A DNA stretch of 64,000 nt from Blastopirellula marina (GTDB taxonomy: Bacteria > Planctomycetota > Planctomycetia > Pirellulales > Pirellulaceae). The DNA is taken from contig NZ_PUHY01000016.1 of the NCBI RefSeq assembly GCF_002967765.1, forward strand, positions 248,001-312,000, in the 5' to 3' direction. Both the position numbers and the translations under genes were made by a program. Positions 55,854 to 64,000 of this stretch are shown here, one piece after another. The notes beneath the pieces were generated by a model that did not search any database, was not told the DNA's origin, and worked only from the letters and a program-made list of their open reading frames with translations. The first letter of the stretch is position 1; each line of letters starts with the position of its first letter.

Positions 55854-57284
55854 TTACGACTTCTTTTTTGGCTTGTAAATCTCGGTGGCCGTCCCGAAAA
55901 ATACCTCGCCCGCGTTCATGACCGTTTCGCTCAAAGTCGGGTGAGGATGGATCGTGGAGGTCAAATCGAAGACTTCGGCACGCATCTCCAACGCCAAAAC
56001 GGCTTCGGAAATCATCTCGCCAGCCCCAGGACCAACGATACCGCAACCGAGAACTCGGTTGGTTTCGGGGTCGATCACCCACTTGGTCATTCCTTCGGTG
56101 CGGCCCAAAGCCTGAGCACGACCGCTGGCAGCCCAAGGATAGATGGCGACATCCACCTTCTTACCTAACCGCTTAGCATCTTCTTCCATCAACCCAGCCC
56201 AAGCAATTTCAGGATCGGTGAAGATAACGGCGGGGATCGCAGCAGGCTCGAACGAGACTGGATGACCCAAAATCGCTTCGACGGCAGCCCTGCCTTCGTG
56301 GGTGGCCTTGTGGGCCAACATCGGGTTGCCCGTTACGTCGCCAATCGCGGAAATCTTGGGATCGGCGGTTTCCAGCTGCTTGTTGACTTCAATGAAGCCG
56401 CGTTTGTCGACGACAACACCTGTGTTTTCCAGACCGATACCCTTTGTGTTCGGCCAACGTCCGATCGAAACCAGGACGCGATCGTACTTGAAGGTACCGA
56501 ATTTCGCTGGTCCCTCGAAAGCAACTTCCACCTTACCGTCGCGGTCGCCAAGCGAACCAACCTTGGTATTCGTGAAAATGCGATCCTCGAACAGTTCGGT
56601 CAGCTTCTTCTGCAGCGGTTTAACCAGATTACGATCGGCACCTGGGAGCAGGCCGTCGGTCAGTTCGACGACACTCACCTTGGTACCCAAGTGAGCGTAG
56701 ACGGAACCTAACTCGAGTCCGATGTAACCACCACCAATCACGAGCATGGTTTCTGGAATGTCTTGCAGATCGAGAGCACCGGTCGAGTCCATGACGCGTG
56801 GCGAATCGATCTGAAACGCAGGCGGCATCGCAGGAATCGAACCGGTCGCGACAATCGCCCGATCGAAAGTTAGCTTGCCCCCTTCCGGAATCGAAGGATC
56901 GTCACCTTCGAATTCCAAAGTGCTGGAATCAACGAAGGTCGCTTTCGCTTTGATGACGGTAACGTTTCGCTTCTTCGCGAGTTGCCCCAGACCAGTTGTC
57001 AGCGACTTGATCACGCCTTCTTTGCGGGCGCGCAGTTTGTCGAGTTCGATCTGGGCTTCGCCGAACGTGACGCCCCAGTCTTTGTTCAACTCGTGCACTT
57101 CGTCGATAACGCGAGCCACGTGCAACAGGGCCTTAGAGGGGATGCATCCCCGCAGAAGACAAGTCCCACCGAGGCGAGGTTCCTTCTCGATGAGGGTGAC
57201 TTCCATTCCTTCGTCGGCAGCCAGAAACGCCGCCGCGTAGCCCCCGGGACCACCACCGATGACCGCCAATTGGGTATGAGCCAT
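55854..57284 (-). CDS. lpd: Dihydrolipoyl dehydrogenase (E3)
   Basis: 476 aa flavoprotein reoxidising lipoyl groups with NAD+. FAD site AVIGGGPGGYAAAFLAADEGMEVTLIEKE, redox disulfide GGTCLLRGCIPSKAL (Cys43 and Cys48 region), NAD site MLVIGGGYIGLELGSVYAHLG, and C-terminal catalytic His-Glu in IHPHPTLSE. First gene of the pyruvate dehydrogenase group on the minus strand. Confidence 0.96.
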   Translation of the reverse strand: MAHTQLAVIGGGPGGYAAAFLAADEGMEVTLIEKEPRLGGTCLLRGCIPSKALLHVARVIDEVHELNKDWGVTFGEAQIELDKLRARKEGVIKSLTTGLGQLAKKRNVTVIKAKATFVDSSTLEFEGDDPSIPEGGKLTFDRAIVATGSIPAMPPAFQIDSPRVMDSTGALDLQDIPETMLVIGGGYIGLELGSVYAHLGTKVSVVELTDGLLPGADRNLVKPLQKKLTELFEDRIFTNTKVGSLGDRDGKVEVAFEGPAKFGTFKYDRVLVSIGRWPNTKGIGLENTGVVVDKRGFIEVNKQLETADPKISAIGDVTGNPMLAHKATHEGRAAVEAILGHPVSFEPAAIPAVIFTDPEIAWAGLMEEDAKRLGKKVDVAIYPWAASGRAQALGRTEGMTKWVIDPETNRVLGCGIVGPGAGEMISEAVLALEMRAEVFDLTSTIHPHPTLSETVMNAGEVFFGTATEIYKPKKKS

Positions 57285-57392
57285 GATGTCTCTCTAGCAA
57301 ACTTTCTTAGGCATTGATTGAGATTACGCTCTTGCGACGCGAAAGTGGGGAGATGCGCGGCAAGTCCTAGCGTAACAGAGGCATATTGAACC

Positions 57393-57437
57393 AAAAAAAA
57401 AGGGATTCCGCGACGGGCCAACGTGCCGGAATCCCTT
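57393..57437 (-). terminator. Rho-independent terminator of rpsD
   Basis: Stem AAGGGATTCCG/CGGAATCCCTT (57400-57410 and 57427-57437). Read on the minus strand it is followed by nine T (plus-strand A run 57393-57401). It lies about 47 bp after the rpsD stop. Confidence 0.88.
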
Positions 57438-57483
57438 TGAAGTTACGATTTGGTGAGAATTGCCATGAAATGGCTCGCGAACA

Positions 57484-58092
57484 TTAACGCGACATGAATT
57501 CGACCACCATGTTCACGTCGACCGGCAGGCTGATGTCTTCAGGGCCTGGGACGCTGTCGAACGTTGCCGAGAGCGTTTCTGGATCGGCCGAGAGGAACGA
57601 AGCCTGTTCTCCCGAGGCGTCGGCGTGGATGCTGCGATAAAGGATCTGCAGCTTTTCACGGTTGCGGACGCTGACCACGTCGCCAGGACGTAGCTGATAG
57701 GAGGGCTTGTCGACCTTGTGGCCGTTGACCAGGAAGTGACCGTGAACGATCCCCTGGCGAGCCTGACAGCGAGTCAGTGCCAAGCCGGCACGACGAACCA
57801 CGTTATCCAAGCGACGCTCGCACAGGGTCAGCAGGTTTTCACCGGTGTTACCCTTGCTGTGCTTGGCGTGGTCGAAGTAGCGACGAAGCTGCTTCTCACC
57901 GATGCCATAATAGTGCTTGATCTTCTGCTTTTCCATCAACGCAGCACCGTAGTTAGACGGGCGCTTCGGACGGTTGTGCATACCTGGGGGGGAAGGCCGG
58001 CGATCGGCAGCGCGCATTGCACCGCGGCTCTCGTAAATGACTGCACCGAGACGACGATTAACTTTGGCCTTCGGACCGGTGTAATGGCCCAT
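57484..58092 (-). CDS. rpsD: 30S ribosomal protein S4
   Basis: 202 aa primary 16S rRNA-binding protein. N-terminal part MGHYTGPKAKVNRRLGAVIYESRGAMRAADRRPSPPGMHNRPKRPSNYGAALMEKQKIKHYYGIGEKQLRRYF, then the S4 RNA-binding domain ERRLDNVVRRAGLALTRCQARQGIVHGHFLVNGHKVDKPSYQLRPGDVV. It has no zinc-binding Cys at the N-terminus (C-minus form). TAGGAG precedes the ATG. It stands alone, outside a ribosomal protein operon. Confidence 0.97.
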   Translation of the reverse strand: MGHYTGPKAKVNRRLGAVIYESRGAMRAADRRPSPPGMHNRPKRPSNYGAALMEKQKIKHYYGIGEKQLRRYFDHAKHSKGNTGENLLTLCERRLDNVVRRAGLALTRCQARQGIVHGHFLVNGHKVDKPSYQLRPGDVVSVRNREKLQILYRSIHADASGEQASFLSADPETLSATFDSVPGPEDISLPVDVNMVVEFMSR

Positions 58093-58471
58093 GAACGATT
58101 AACTCCTACGTTACTTTCCCAGGAATCACCAACTGTCGATCGCAGCGGGAATATCGATTCCTACATCCACGATTGTTCCCCTGATCAGATACTCGGTCAG
58201 GGTGGAAACCACACATTGTGCCGAAGCTTGCATCCTTTGACAAGGGGTTACGACAGGTTGCCACAAAATTGCTTTCGTTGGAGTGAAAAACTTTAGATAC
58301 ACTCGTGAAATAACAAGGAAAAACTATCCGGAAATGGGGAGATATTCCGAGACATCTGCTGTAATTTTGAAATTTCAGCGTGTGACGCAGTGATTCCACG
58401 CGTTATCCTAATGTTTCCCACCCCCTCTTCGCTCTTTCCACCTTCTGCTCCACTGACAAGGACCTCCCTCT
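58093..58471. other. Gene-free stretch between divergent rpsD and Gfo/Idh gene
   Basis: 379 bp with both promoters expected. I see no gene. A structured rpsD leader is possible but I could not identify one. Confidence 0.45.
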
Positions 58472-59773
58472 ATGAGCAACCCGAAGATTAATCGTCGATT
58501 TTTCTTGAAATCCACCGCGACGGCGGCGGCGATCGCTGGCACCGGCTTTCATCGCCTGGCAAGTGCCGCGGAATCGAAATCCCCCAACGAACTGCTCGAT
58601 GTGGCCTGCATCGGCGTCCAAAACCGAGCTTCGGCCAACGTAAGTGGCGTGAGCGGTCAGAATATTGTCGCGATGTGCGATATCGACGACAAATATCTGG
58701 ATAAAGCTCTGCAGCAATATGCTTCCCAGAAATCAAATAAGTACAACGATTTCCGCGTTCTGCTGGACAAGGAAAAGAACATCGATGCGGTGGTTGTCAG
58801 CACGCCTGACCACACGCACGCCCCCGCTTCGATGTGGGCAATGCAACTCGGCAAGCATTGCTACTGCGAAAAGCCCATGACCCATACGGTTCACGAAGCC
58901 CGCGAAATGACCAAGCTGGCCGTGAAAAACAAGCTCGCCACGCAGTTGGGCACGCAAATCCACGCCGGGAATAACTATCGTCGCGTTGTCGAAGCCGTTC
59001 AGGCCGGCGCCGTTGGTGATGTGACCAGCGTCGACGTTTGGGTTGGCAAAGGCTGGGGTGGCGGTACGATCCCGACCGACAAGCCACCGGTTCCCAAGAA
59101 TGTTCACTGGGATTTGTGGCTCGGCCCAGCCGCATACCGTCCTTATTCACCTGTGTACATGCCAGCCAACTGGCGTCGCTGGTGGGATTTCGGTGGCGGC
59201 ACGCTCGGTGATATGGGCTGCCACTACATCGACTTGGTTTTCTGGGCTTTAAAGCTTAAGTATCCAACTGAAATCAGTGCAGAAGGGCCAGAGCCAGATC
59301 CTAATACCGCACCGCTGGGCTTGACCGTGAACTACAAGTTCCCCAAGACCGACGTTGCTCCTGCAATTGAGATGACGTGGCGCGATGGTGACCACACGCC
59401 GAAAGAAGTCGGCGGTCACAAAGTGCCAGGTTCCGGCGTCATGTTCCATGGCACGAAAGGCAAGATGTTCGCCGACTATGGTGGATTCAAGCTTTATCCA
59501 GAGGACAAGTACGCCGACTGGAAGGCTCCAGAAGAATCGATCCCCAACTCGATCGGTCACTACGAAGAATGGATCAAGGGCTGTAAAGAAGGTACGCCAA
59601 CCACGTGTAACTTCTCGTATTCCGGTCCGCTAACGGAAACCGTTCTGTTGGGCAACGTCGCATTCCGTAGCGGTGGCCCGATTAAATGGGACGCCGAGAA
59701 CTTGAAGGTTACGAACAACGAGAGCGCCAATCAGTTCATCGAACGCAAGTACCGCGAAGGCTGGCGAATCTAA
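58472..59773 (+). CDS. Tat-exported Gfo/Idh/MocA-family oxidoreductase
   Basis: 433 aa. Twin-arginine signal (NRRFFLKSTATAAAIAGTGFHRLASA), so it is folded with its cofactor before export. NAD(P)-binding fold with VACIGVQNRASANVSGV and CDIDDKYLDKALQQY, conserved EKPMTHTVHEAREM, and a second domain with GGGTLGDMGCHYIDLVFWAL. The family oxidises or epimerises sugars; exported forms with this architecture are very numerous in planctomycetes. Substrate unknown. Confidence 0.93.
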   Translation: MSNPKINRRFFLKSTATAAAIAGTGFHRLASAAESKSPNELLDVACIGVQNRASANVSGVSGQNIVAMCDIDDKYLDKALQQYASQKSNKYNDFRVLLDKEKNIDAVVVSTPDHTHAPASMWAMQLGKHCYCEKPMTHTVHEAREMTKLAVKNKLATQLGTQIHAGNNYRRVVEAVQAGAVGDVTSVDVWVGKGWGGGTIPTDKPPVPKNVHWDLWLGPAAYRPYSPVYMPANWRRWWDFGGGTLGDMGCHYIDLVFWALKLKYPTEISAEGPEPDPNTAPLGLTVNYKFPKTDVAPAIEMTWRDGDHTPKEVGGHKVPGSGVMFHGTKGKMFADYGGFKLYPEDKYADWKAPEESIPNSIGHYEEWIKGCKEGTPTTCNFSYSGPLTETVLLGNVAFRSGGPIKWDAENLKVTNNESANQFIERKYREGWRI

Positions 59774-59802
59774 TTGAGCTTCTGCTCGCAGGACAAATCG
59801 AG

Positions 59803-59841
59803 AGCCCAGGCCAGCCACTTCGCTTGCCTGGGCTTTTTTTA
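59803..59841 (+). terminator. Rho-independent terminator after Gfo/Idh gene
   Basis: Perfect 9 bp stem AGCCCAGGC/GCCTGGGCT (59803-59811 and 59826-59834), followed by a run of T. Confidence 0.88.
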
Positions 59842-60347
59842 TGCCTCACGCCTCCCATAGAACGCATATACACCATACACCCCATGCAAACCAATCCGCC
59901 TATTATGCCATGGCATATGACATGAAATAGCATATGGAGACTGCAAAATGACAAGGAACGAGAAAACATTAGTCGAACTGTCGCGTGGCCAATCTCGAAC
60001 TTACAACTTATGGGCGCGCTTCTGACAAAGGTTGGGAAATGTAAGCTGGCTCACCATTTCCTCCTTAATTTCTAGACTCAAATGGACTTCACGCCACGAG
60101 ATGGGCAATGCATTTTTTCCGCAGCGAAACAGCTGACCGTCAACCTGCGAACAATAGACAAACAGGGGAGAATTATCCTTCTGAATAGTTCACATAACTT
60201 TGCGCAAACATGCGGCTTATACCGAAATTCGTGTGACTACCCGCTTGCGATTTGTATATCATCAATCGCGGAACCGGGATGCATCAAAACAATTTGATTT
60301 CGGATGCCAGCTTACAGAGTAAGAGCCAATTGCAAGGGATTGAACAG
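59842..60347. other. Gene-free stretch upstream of the PEP-CTERM gene
   Basis: About 500 bp of AT-richer sequence, including CATATG-rich stretches near 59910-59935. No convincing gene. It should hold the promoter of the PEP-CTERM gene. Confidence 0.45.
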
Positions 60348-61004
60348 ATGAGGCAGATTCAATGGGCATTTCTATGCCTGGCAGTTGTCGGAATTGCGGC
60401 AGGGCAATTAACGGCTGGGATGATGGGGCCCTACAAATTCTCGATACCATCTCACTTTCAAGATTACGACCCAGGATCGACTAAATTCCCGTTCGGTCCT
60501 CCGTCGTCCTTCACACCTCGTAGCAAGCCATCGTCCAACCCGATGAGTTGGAATCCCAAGAAGGTAGCCACCAGCGGCCATCATTACTCACCTTCTATCC
60601 CAAAAGTCGATCCACACGCCTGGAAAAAGATGGAAGGACCAGGCAAGCATTTTGCATTCCCCGGTCACAAACCAAGCGACTTCACTTGCTTCCCTTTTCC
60701 ATGGACGCCAAGCCCCAAGCCGGGGCCTGGCTCTTCCGACTGGTGCGATGACTTCGGCTCTGGCTTCCCGTCCCACCCCGGATTTCCTAAGCCTGGATAC
60801 CCGAAACCAGGCCACAAATTCCCGCCATATTGCCCTCCCCCATTCTGTCCGCCACCGTTCTGCCCACCTCCTTATTGTCCTCCGCCAGAATGCCCCACGA
60901 CCGTGCCTGAACCCACATCGTTTGCCTTGTTTGGGCTCGGTGCTTTAGGGATGGGAGCCGTCACGCGCTACCGACGACGCAAGAAACGGGAATTGGATCG
61001 ATAG
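60348..61004 (+). CDS. PEP-CTERM exported protein, Pro/Cys-rich
   Basis: 218 aa. Signal peptide MRQIQWAFLCLAVVGIAAGQLTAG. The mature part is low complexity, rich in Pro, Ser, Phe and Lys. Near the C-terminus are repeated CPPP-(F/Y/E) units. The sorting tail is VPEPTSFALFGLGALGMGAVTRYRRRKK: PEP motif, hydrophobic helix, basic end. Such tails are processed by exosortase, so the protein goes to the surface or matrix. ATG 60348 follows AGGG. Confidence 0.85.
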   Translation: MRQIQWAFLCLAVVGIAAGQLTAGMMGPYKFSIPSHFQDYDPGSTKFPFGPPSSFTPRSKPSSNPMSWNPKKVATSGHHYSPSIPKVDPHAWKKMEGPGKHFAFPGHKPSDFTCFPFPWTPSPKPGPGSSDWCDDFGSGFPSHPGFPKPGYPKPGHKFPPYCPPPFCPPPFCPPPYCPPPECPTTVPEPTSFALFGLGALGMGAVTRYRRRKKRELDR

Positions 61005-61097
61005 TTTCCGCCCAGACGTTCAGATTCACAAAAGGCCGCAATGAAACGACGTTCGTTGCGGCCTTATTCGTGGACGGCACTCCGCCGGCGAATGCGA

Positions 61098-61499
61098 CTA
61101 ATCGAGAAAAGGGGGATCGGCGGGATAAACGGCGACTTCAATCGAGTGTCCATCGGGATCTTGAAAGAACGTCTGATGAATATTGCCAGCATTGACCCGC
61201 TGAATGAAAGGAATGCCATGCTCGTTGAGGATCTCGATTAGTTCGCTGGTATCGGCCATCGCAAAGGCATAATGATCGGCCCGCGAGTTCGGTTGGTCGC
61301 CTCCTTCGTAGGCATACTCCGTTTCCAAGATGTGGATCTGGATACCGTAGCCGACAAGCCAAGCCCCAGGGAAATCAAATGGGGGACGTTCGACCTCACG
61401 AAAGCCAAGTACATCGCGGTAAAACGCTGTGCTGGTCTTAGTATCACGAACGGCCAGGGCTAAGTGATTCAATCCAAGGATGGGGAGCGGACGGGGCAT
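61098..61499 (-). CDS. VOC-superfamily (glyoxalase-like) protein
   Basis: 133 aa. Two beta-alpha-beta-beta-beta modules: LNHLALAVRDTKTSTAFYRDVLGFREVERPPFDFPGAWL and DHYAFAMADTSELIEILNEHGIPFIQRVNAGNIHQTFFQDPDGHSIEVAVYP. Metal ligands of the type His (NHLAL), His (DHYAF) and Glu (IEV) are present. ATG 61499 follows AAGGA; the longer frame is rejected. Could be a glyoxalase, dioxygenase or resistance-type protein. Confidence 0.88.
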   Translation of the reverse strand: MPRPLPILGLNHLALAVRDTKTSTAFYRDVLGFREVERPPFDFPGAWLVGYGIQIHILETEYAYEGGDQPNSRADHYAFAMADTSELIEILNEHGIPFIQRVNAGNIHQTFFQDPDGHSIEVAVYPADPPFLD

Positions 61500-61768
61500 G
61501 CTCAAGATTCCTTCGTCAAAGTGGGTGTCTCGTACGATTCCAACATAGTGGAATGCCCCTCCGGGCGAAACGCAGCCACGCGAGATCGTGGTTACAGTTG
61601 CCACTGTCACCAAACGGTTGTTTAGCTGTTAGCCATTTTTCTCGATCTACGCTCATCTTTGTTCGCGTGAATCGCTCGTCTGCCATTCGCGTTTCGCGAT
61701 GCGACGTTACAATCAAAGCTTGGCAACCAAATGTTCAACTTTGCGCAGAGTTCTCTTAGGACCGATTT

Positions 61769-62797
61769 ATGAAGGCGCTGGTCAAGCGGCACGCGGAAAA
61801 AGGGTTGTGGCTGGAAGACGTCCCGGAACCAACCATTGGGATCAACGACGTTCTGATCAAGGTGCTTAAGACAGGCATCTGTGGGACCGATGTCCACATC
61901 TATAAGTGGGACGCCTGGGCTCAGAAAAGTGTACCGGTCCCCATGGTCGTTGGTCACGAATTCGTAGGCGAGATTGTCGAAGTTGGTTCGAACGTCGGCG
62001 TGTTTGAACCAGGGCAGATCGTCAGTGGCGAGGGCCACGTCGTTTGCGGTCACTGTCGGAACTGCATGGCCGGTCGCCGACACCTTTGTGCCGATACGAA
62101 GGGCATTGGTGTCAACCGTCCGGGTGCCTTCGCCGAGTACATTTCCGTTCCAATGACCAACGTTTGGCATCATGCCGACGGTATTCCACTCGACGTCGCT
62201 TCCATCTTCGATCCCTTCGGCAACGCGGTTCACACCGCTCTCACCTTCCCTGTATTGGGCGAAGATGTGTTGATCACCGGGGCCGGGCCAATCGGCTGCA
62301 TGGCGGCTGCCGTGGCCAAACATGCGGGGGCTCGCTTCGTCGTCGTGACCGACGTGAATCCCTGGCGTTTAGAACTTGCCAAGAAAGTGGGCGCGACTCG
62401 CGTAGTCGACGTTCGCAACGAAAAACTTGCCGACGTCCAGAAGGAACTGGGGATGGTCGAAGGATTCGACGTCGGCTTGGAAATGTCTGGCAACGCGGCC
62501 GCTTTCCGTGACATGATCGCCAACATGTGTCACGGTGGTAAGATCGCAATGCTGGGGATTCCGCCTGAGGACATCTCGATCGACTGGAATGACGTGATCT
62601 TCAACATGCTGACGATCAAAGGAATCTATGGTCGTCAGATGTACGAAACGTGGTACCAGATGACCGTTCTCTTACAAGGCGGACTCGACATCGAACCAAT
62701 CATCACGCATCGCCTTAATTATCGCGAGTATGAAAAAGGGTTTGAAGCGATGTTCTCTGGTCAATCGGGCAAGGTCGTGCTCGATTGGACCGAGTAA
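61769..62797 (+). CDS. tdh: L-threonine 3-dehydrogenase
   Basis: 342 aa zinc enzyme oxidising threonine to 2-amino-3-ketobutyrate. Catalytic-zinc region [18 protein letters not shown] and [12 protein letters not shown], structural-zinc lobe [34 protein letters not shown] and NAD site [19 protein letters not shown]. Paired with kbl downstream, which cleaves the product. Confidence 0.95.
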   Translation: MKALVKRHAEKGLWLEDVPEPTIGINDVLIKVLKTGICGTDVHIYKWDAWAQKSVPVPMVVGHEFVGEIVEVGSNVGVFEPGQIVSGEGHVVCGHCRNCMAGRRHLCADTKGIGVNRPGAFAEYISVPMTNVWHHADGIPLDVASIFDPFGNAVHTALTFPVLGEDVLITGAGPIGCMAAAVAKHAGARFVVVTDVNPWRLELAKKVGATRVVDVRNEKLADVQKELGMVEGFDVGLEMSGNAAAFRDMIANMCHGGKIAMLGIPPEDISIDWNDVIFNMLTIKGIYGRQMYETWYQMTVLLQGGLDIEPIITHRLNYREYEKGFEAMFSGQSGKVVLDWTE

Positions 62798-62828
62798 CGT
62801 TCGGTAGTAAGTCTCCAACCAATCTTGT

Positions 62829-62995
62829 CCCCTCGCCCCTGAGGGGAGAGGGTTAGGCTAAGGGCCAATCAACAAGCGTTGCATTATCCTAGAAAACGTA
62901 CAAACGACAACGCATTGGTAGCCCCCAACATCACAGTAACAACATCGGTATAGCTTCTCCCCTCACCCTAGCCCTGTCCCCGGAGGGGCGAAGGG
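62829..62995. repeat. Inverted pair of GC-rich repeats between tdh and kbl
   Basis: Arm 1 (62829-62864) begins CCCCTCGCCCCTGAGGGG and ends TTAGGCTAAGGG. Arm 2 (62957-62995) read on the minus strand begins CCCTTCGCCCCTCCGGGG and ends CTAGGGTGAGGGGAG. The two are about 75% alike and face each other across 92 bp, so the RNA could fold into a long hairpin. The sequence type looks like a dispersed repeat unit. Confidence 0.6.
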
Positions 62996-63024
62996 ACCGG
63001 AAGGGGAAATAAGGTGACAGAGCC

Positions 63025-64000
63025 ATGTGGAATTCGGAAACCCAATCGCAGTACACCAGCATCCTGAACGATATCAAGGAAGCGGGTCTCTATAAAAACG
63101 AGCGGACCATCCTGTCGCCGCAGAAGTCGAAGATCGACCTGCCGCAACAGACCGAAGTCCTCAACATGTGCGCCAACAATTATCTCGGGCTGTCCGATCA
63201 TCCCGAAATCATCGCGGCTGCGAAGGAAGGTCTCGATCGCTGGGGTTATGGGCTTTCGTCCGTTCGCTTCATTTGCGGCACCCAAGCCGCGCACGAGCAA
63301 CTGGAAGACGAAATCAGCAAGTTCCTCGGAATGGAGGACACCATCCTCTACTCTTCCTGCTTCGATGCGAACGGTGGGTTGTTCGAAACGATTCTTGGCC
63401 CGGAAGACGCGATCCTTTCTGACGAGTTGAACCACGCCAGCATCATCGACGGCGTTCGACTCTGCAAGGCGAAGCGTTTCCGGTACAAGAACAACGACAT
63501 GTCCGATCTGGAAGAAAAGCTGAAGGAAGCGAAGGATGCCCGCGTGCGTCTGATCGCCACCGACGGTGTTTTCAGCATGGACGGATATATCTGCAACTTG
63601 CCTGACCTGTGCGACCTGGCTGACAAATACAATGCGATGGTCATGGTCGACGACTCACACGCCGTCGGCTTCATGGGAAAAACGGGGCGTGGCACGCACG
63701 AACATCACGAAGTTATCGAGCGAATCGACATCATTACTGGTACGCTCGGCAAGGCCCTGGGTGGTGCCTCAGGCGGTTACACCAGTGGCCGTAAAGAAAT
63801 CGTCGATCTGCTGCGTCAACGCTCGCGACCTTACTTATTCTCCAACACGTTGGCCCCGCCCATTGTTTCCGGCTCGCTAAAAGCGTTGGAGCTGATTCAG
63901 GGTTCCACCGCCCTGCGTGATAAGCTGGAAACGAACACCAAGTTCTTCCGGGAAGAGATCGCGAAGTTGGGACTCGATGTGCTACCTGGAGAACACCCAA
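63025..64000 (+). CDS. kbl: Glycine C-acetyltransferase (partial, 3' end outside window)
   Basis: First 325 residues of the PLP enzyme that converts 2-amino-3-ketobutyrate and CoA to glycine and acetyl-CoA. Marks: [63 protein letters not shown] and Schiff-base Lys243 in [22 protein letters not shown] precedes ATG 63025. The gene runs off the right edge. Second step after tdh. Confidence 0.95.
   Translation, partial: MWNSETQSQYTSILNDIKEAGLYKNERTILSPQKSKIDLPQQTEVLNMCANNYLGLSDHPEIIAAAKEGLDRWGYGLSSVRFICGTQAAHEQLEDEISKFLGMEDTILYSSCFDANGGLFETILGPEDAILSDELNHASIIDGVRLCKAKRFRYKNNDMSDLEEKLKEAKDARVRLIATDGVFSMDGYICNLPDLCDLADKYNAMVMVDDSHAVGFMGKTGRGTHEHHEVIERIDIITGTLGKALGGASGGYTSGRKEIVDLLRQRSRPYLFSNTLAPPIVSGSLKALELIQGSTALRDKLETNTKFFREEIAKLGLDVLPGEHP

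Noticed and set aside
1-64000. CRISPR array, IS element or prophage
   Set aside because: No regularly spaced repeats, transposase, integrase or phage structural genes were seen anywhere in the window.

Overview
The window looks like a chromosomal segment of a planctomycete, most likely of the Pirellulaceae (Blastopirellula/Bremerella/Rhodopirellula-like). This is inferred from gene content. There is a prepilin-type DUF1559 protein followed by a tiny lipoprotein, a PEP-CTERM protein, a Tat-exported Gfo/Idh/MocA oxidoreductase, a multihaem cytochrome fused to HEAT and TPR repeats, GT61 glycosyltransferases, and many short genes with sparse Shine-Dalgarno sites. Most of the window is ordinary core metabolism and translation. 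No phage, IS element, CRISPR array or rRNA was seen. There is one tRNA.

Region 1-7627 is the most interesting part. It encodes an Hsp20 chaperone, a BON-domain protein, CsrA, a sensor kinase/response regulator pair, a small zinc-ribbon protein and a Pat/ADP-forming acyl-CoA synthetase-GNAT fusion. The second PAS domain of the kinase keeps the haem-pocket pattern of the FixL oxygen sensor (His365, Arg371, Arg385). The kinase core is of the HisKA_3 (NarX/DosS) type. Three near-identical palindromes (TGGYGG-N3-CCACCATG, read towards the gene) lie 116-150 bp upstream of hsp20, csrA and the zinc-ribbon gene. I propose that they are the operators of the response regulator. The whole looks like an oxygen-responsive stress/dormancy regulon analogous to DosRS, built from different parts.

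Region 7657-23163 holds an MFS transporter, tRNA-Met(CAU), the octahaem HEAT/TPR cytochrome, several unknown genes, two DinB-family proteins, a glucose-dehydrogenase-like enzyme without structural-zinc cysteines, an FdhF/YdeP molybdopterin oxidoreductase beside a MarR regulator, a DtxR/MntR regulator and two tandem GT61 glycosyltransferases. Region 23250-26214 is sulfate activation (cysD, cysNC). Region 26393-35282 is housekeeping: rsmG, an SH3-domain secreted protein, map, leuS, ppa and glgC.

Region 35283-37290 looks like accessory DNA, with a frameshifted gene and two overlapping paralogous genes of unknown function. It is followed by an ArsR-SRPBCC-SRPBCC-membrane operon, a HEAT-like protein and a methyltransferase. 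Two sodium:solute symporters flank a GDSL esterase (41139-45480). An ECF sigma / anti-sigma / secretin-N-domain operon (45940-47952) has a good candidate autoregulatory promoter.

From 48148 onwards come a lipoprotein, the DUF1559 pair, the pyruvate dehydrogenase genes lpd-aceE-aceF (minus strand, ending at a strong terminator), rpsD, the Tat oxidoreductase, a PEP-CTERM protein, a VOC protein, and the threonine degradation pair tdh-kbl. kbl is cut by the right edge, and an inverted repeat pair lies between tdh and kbl.
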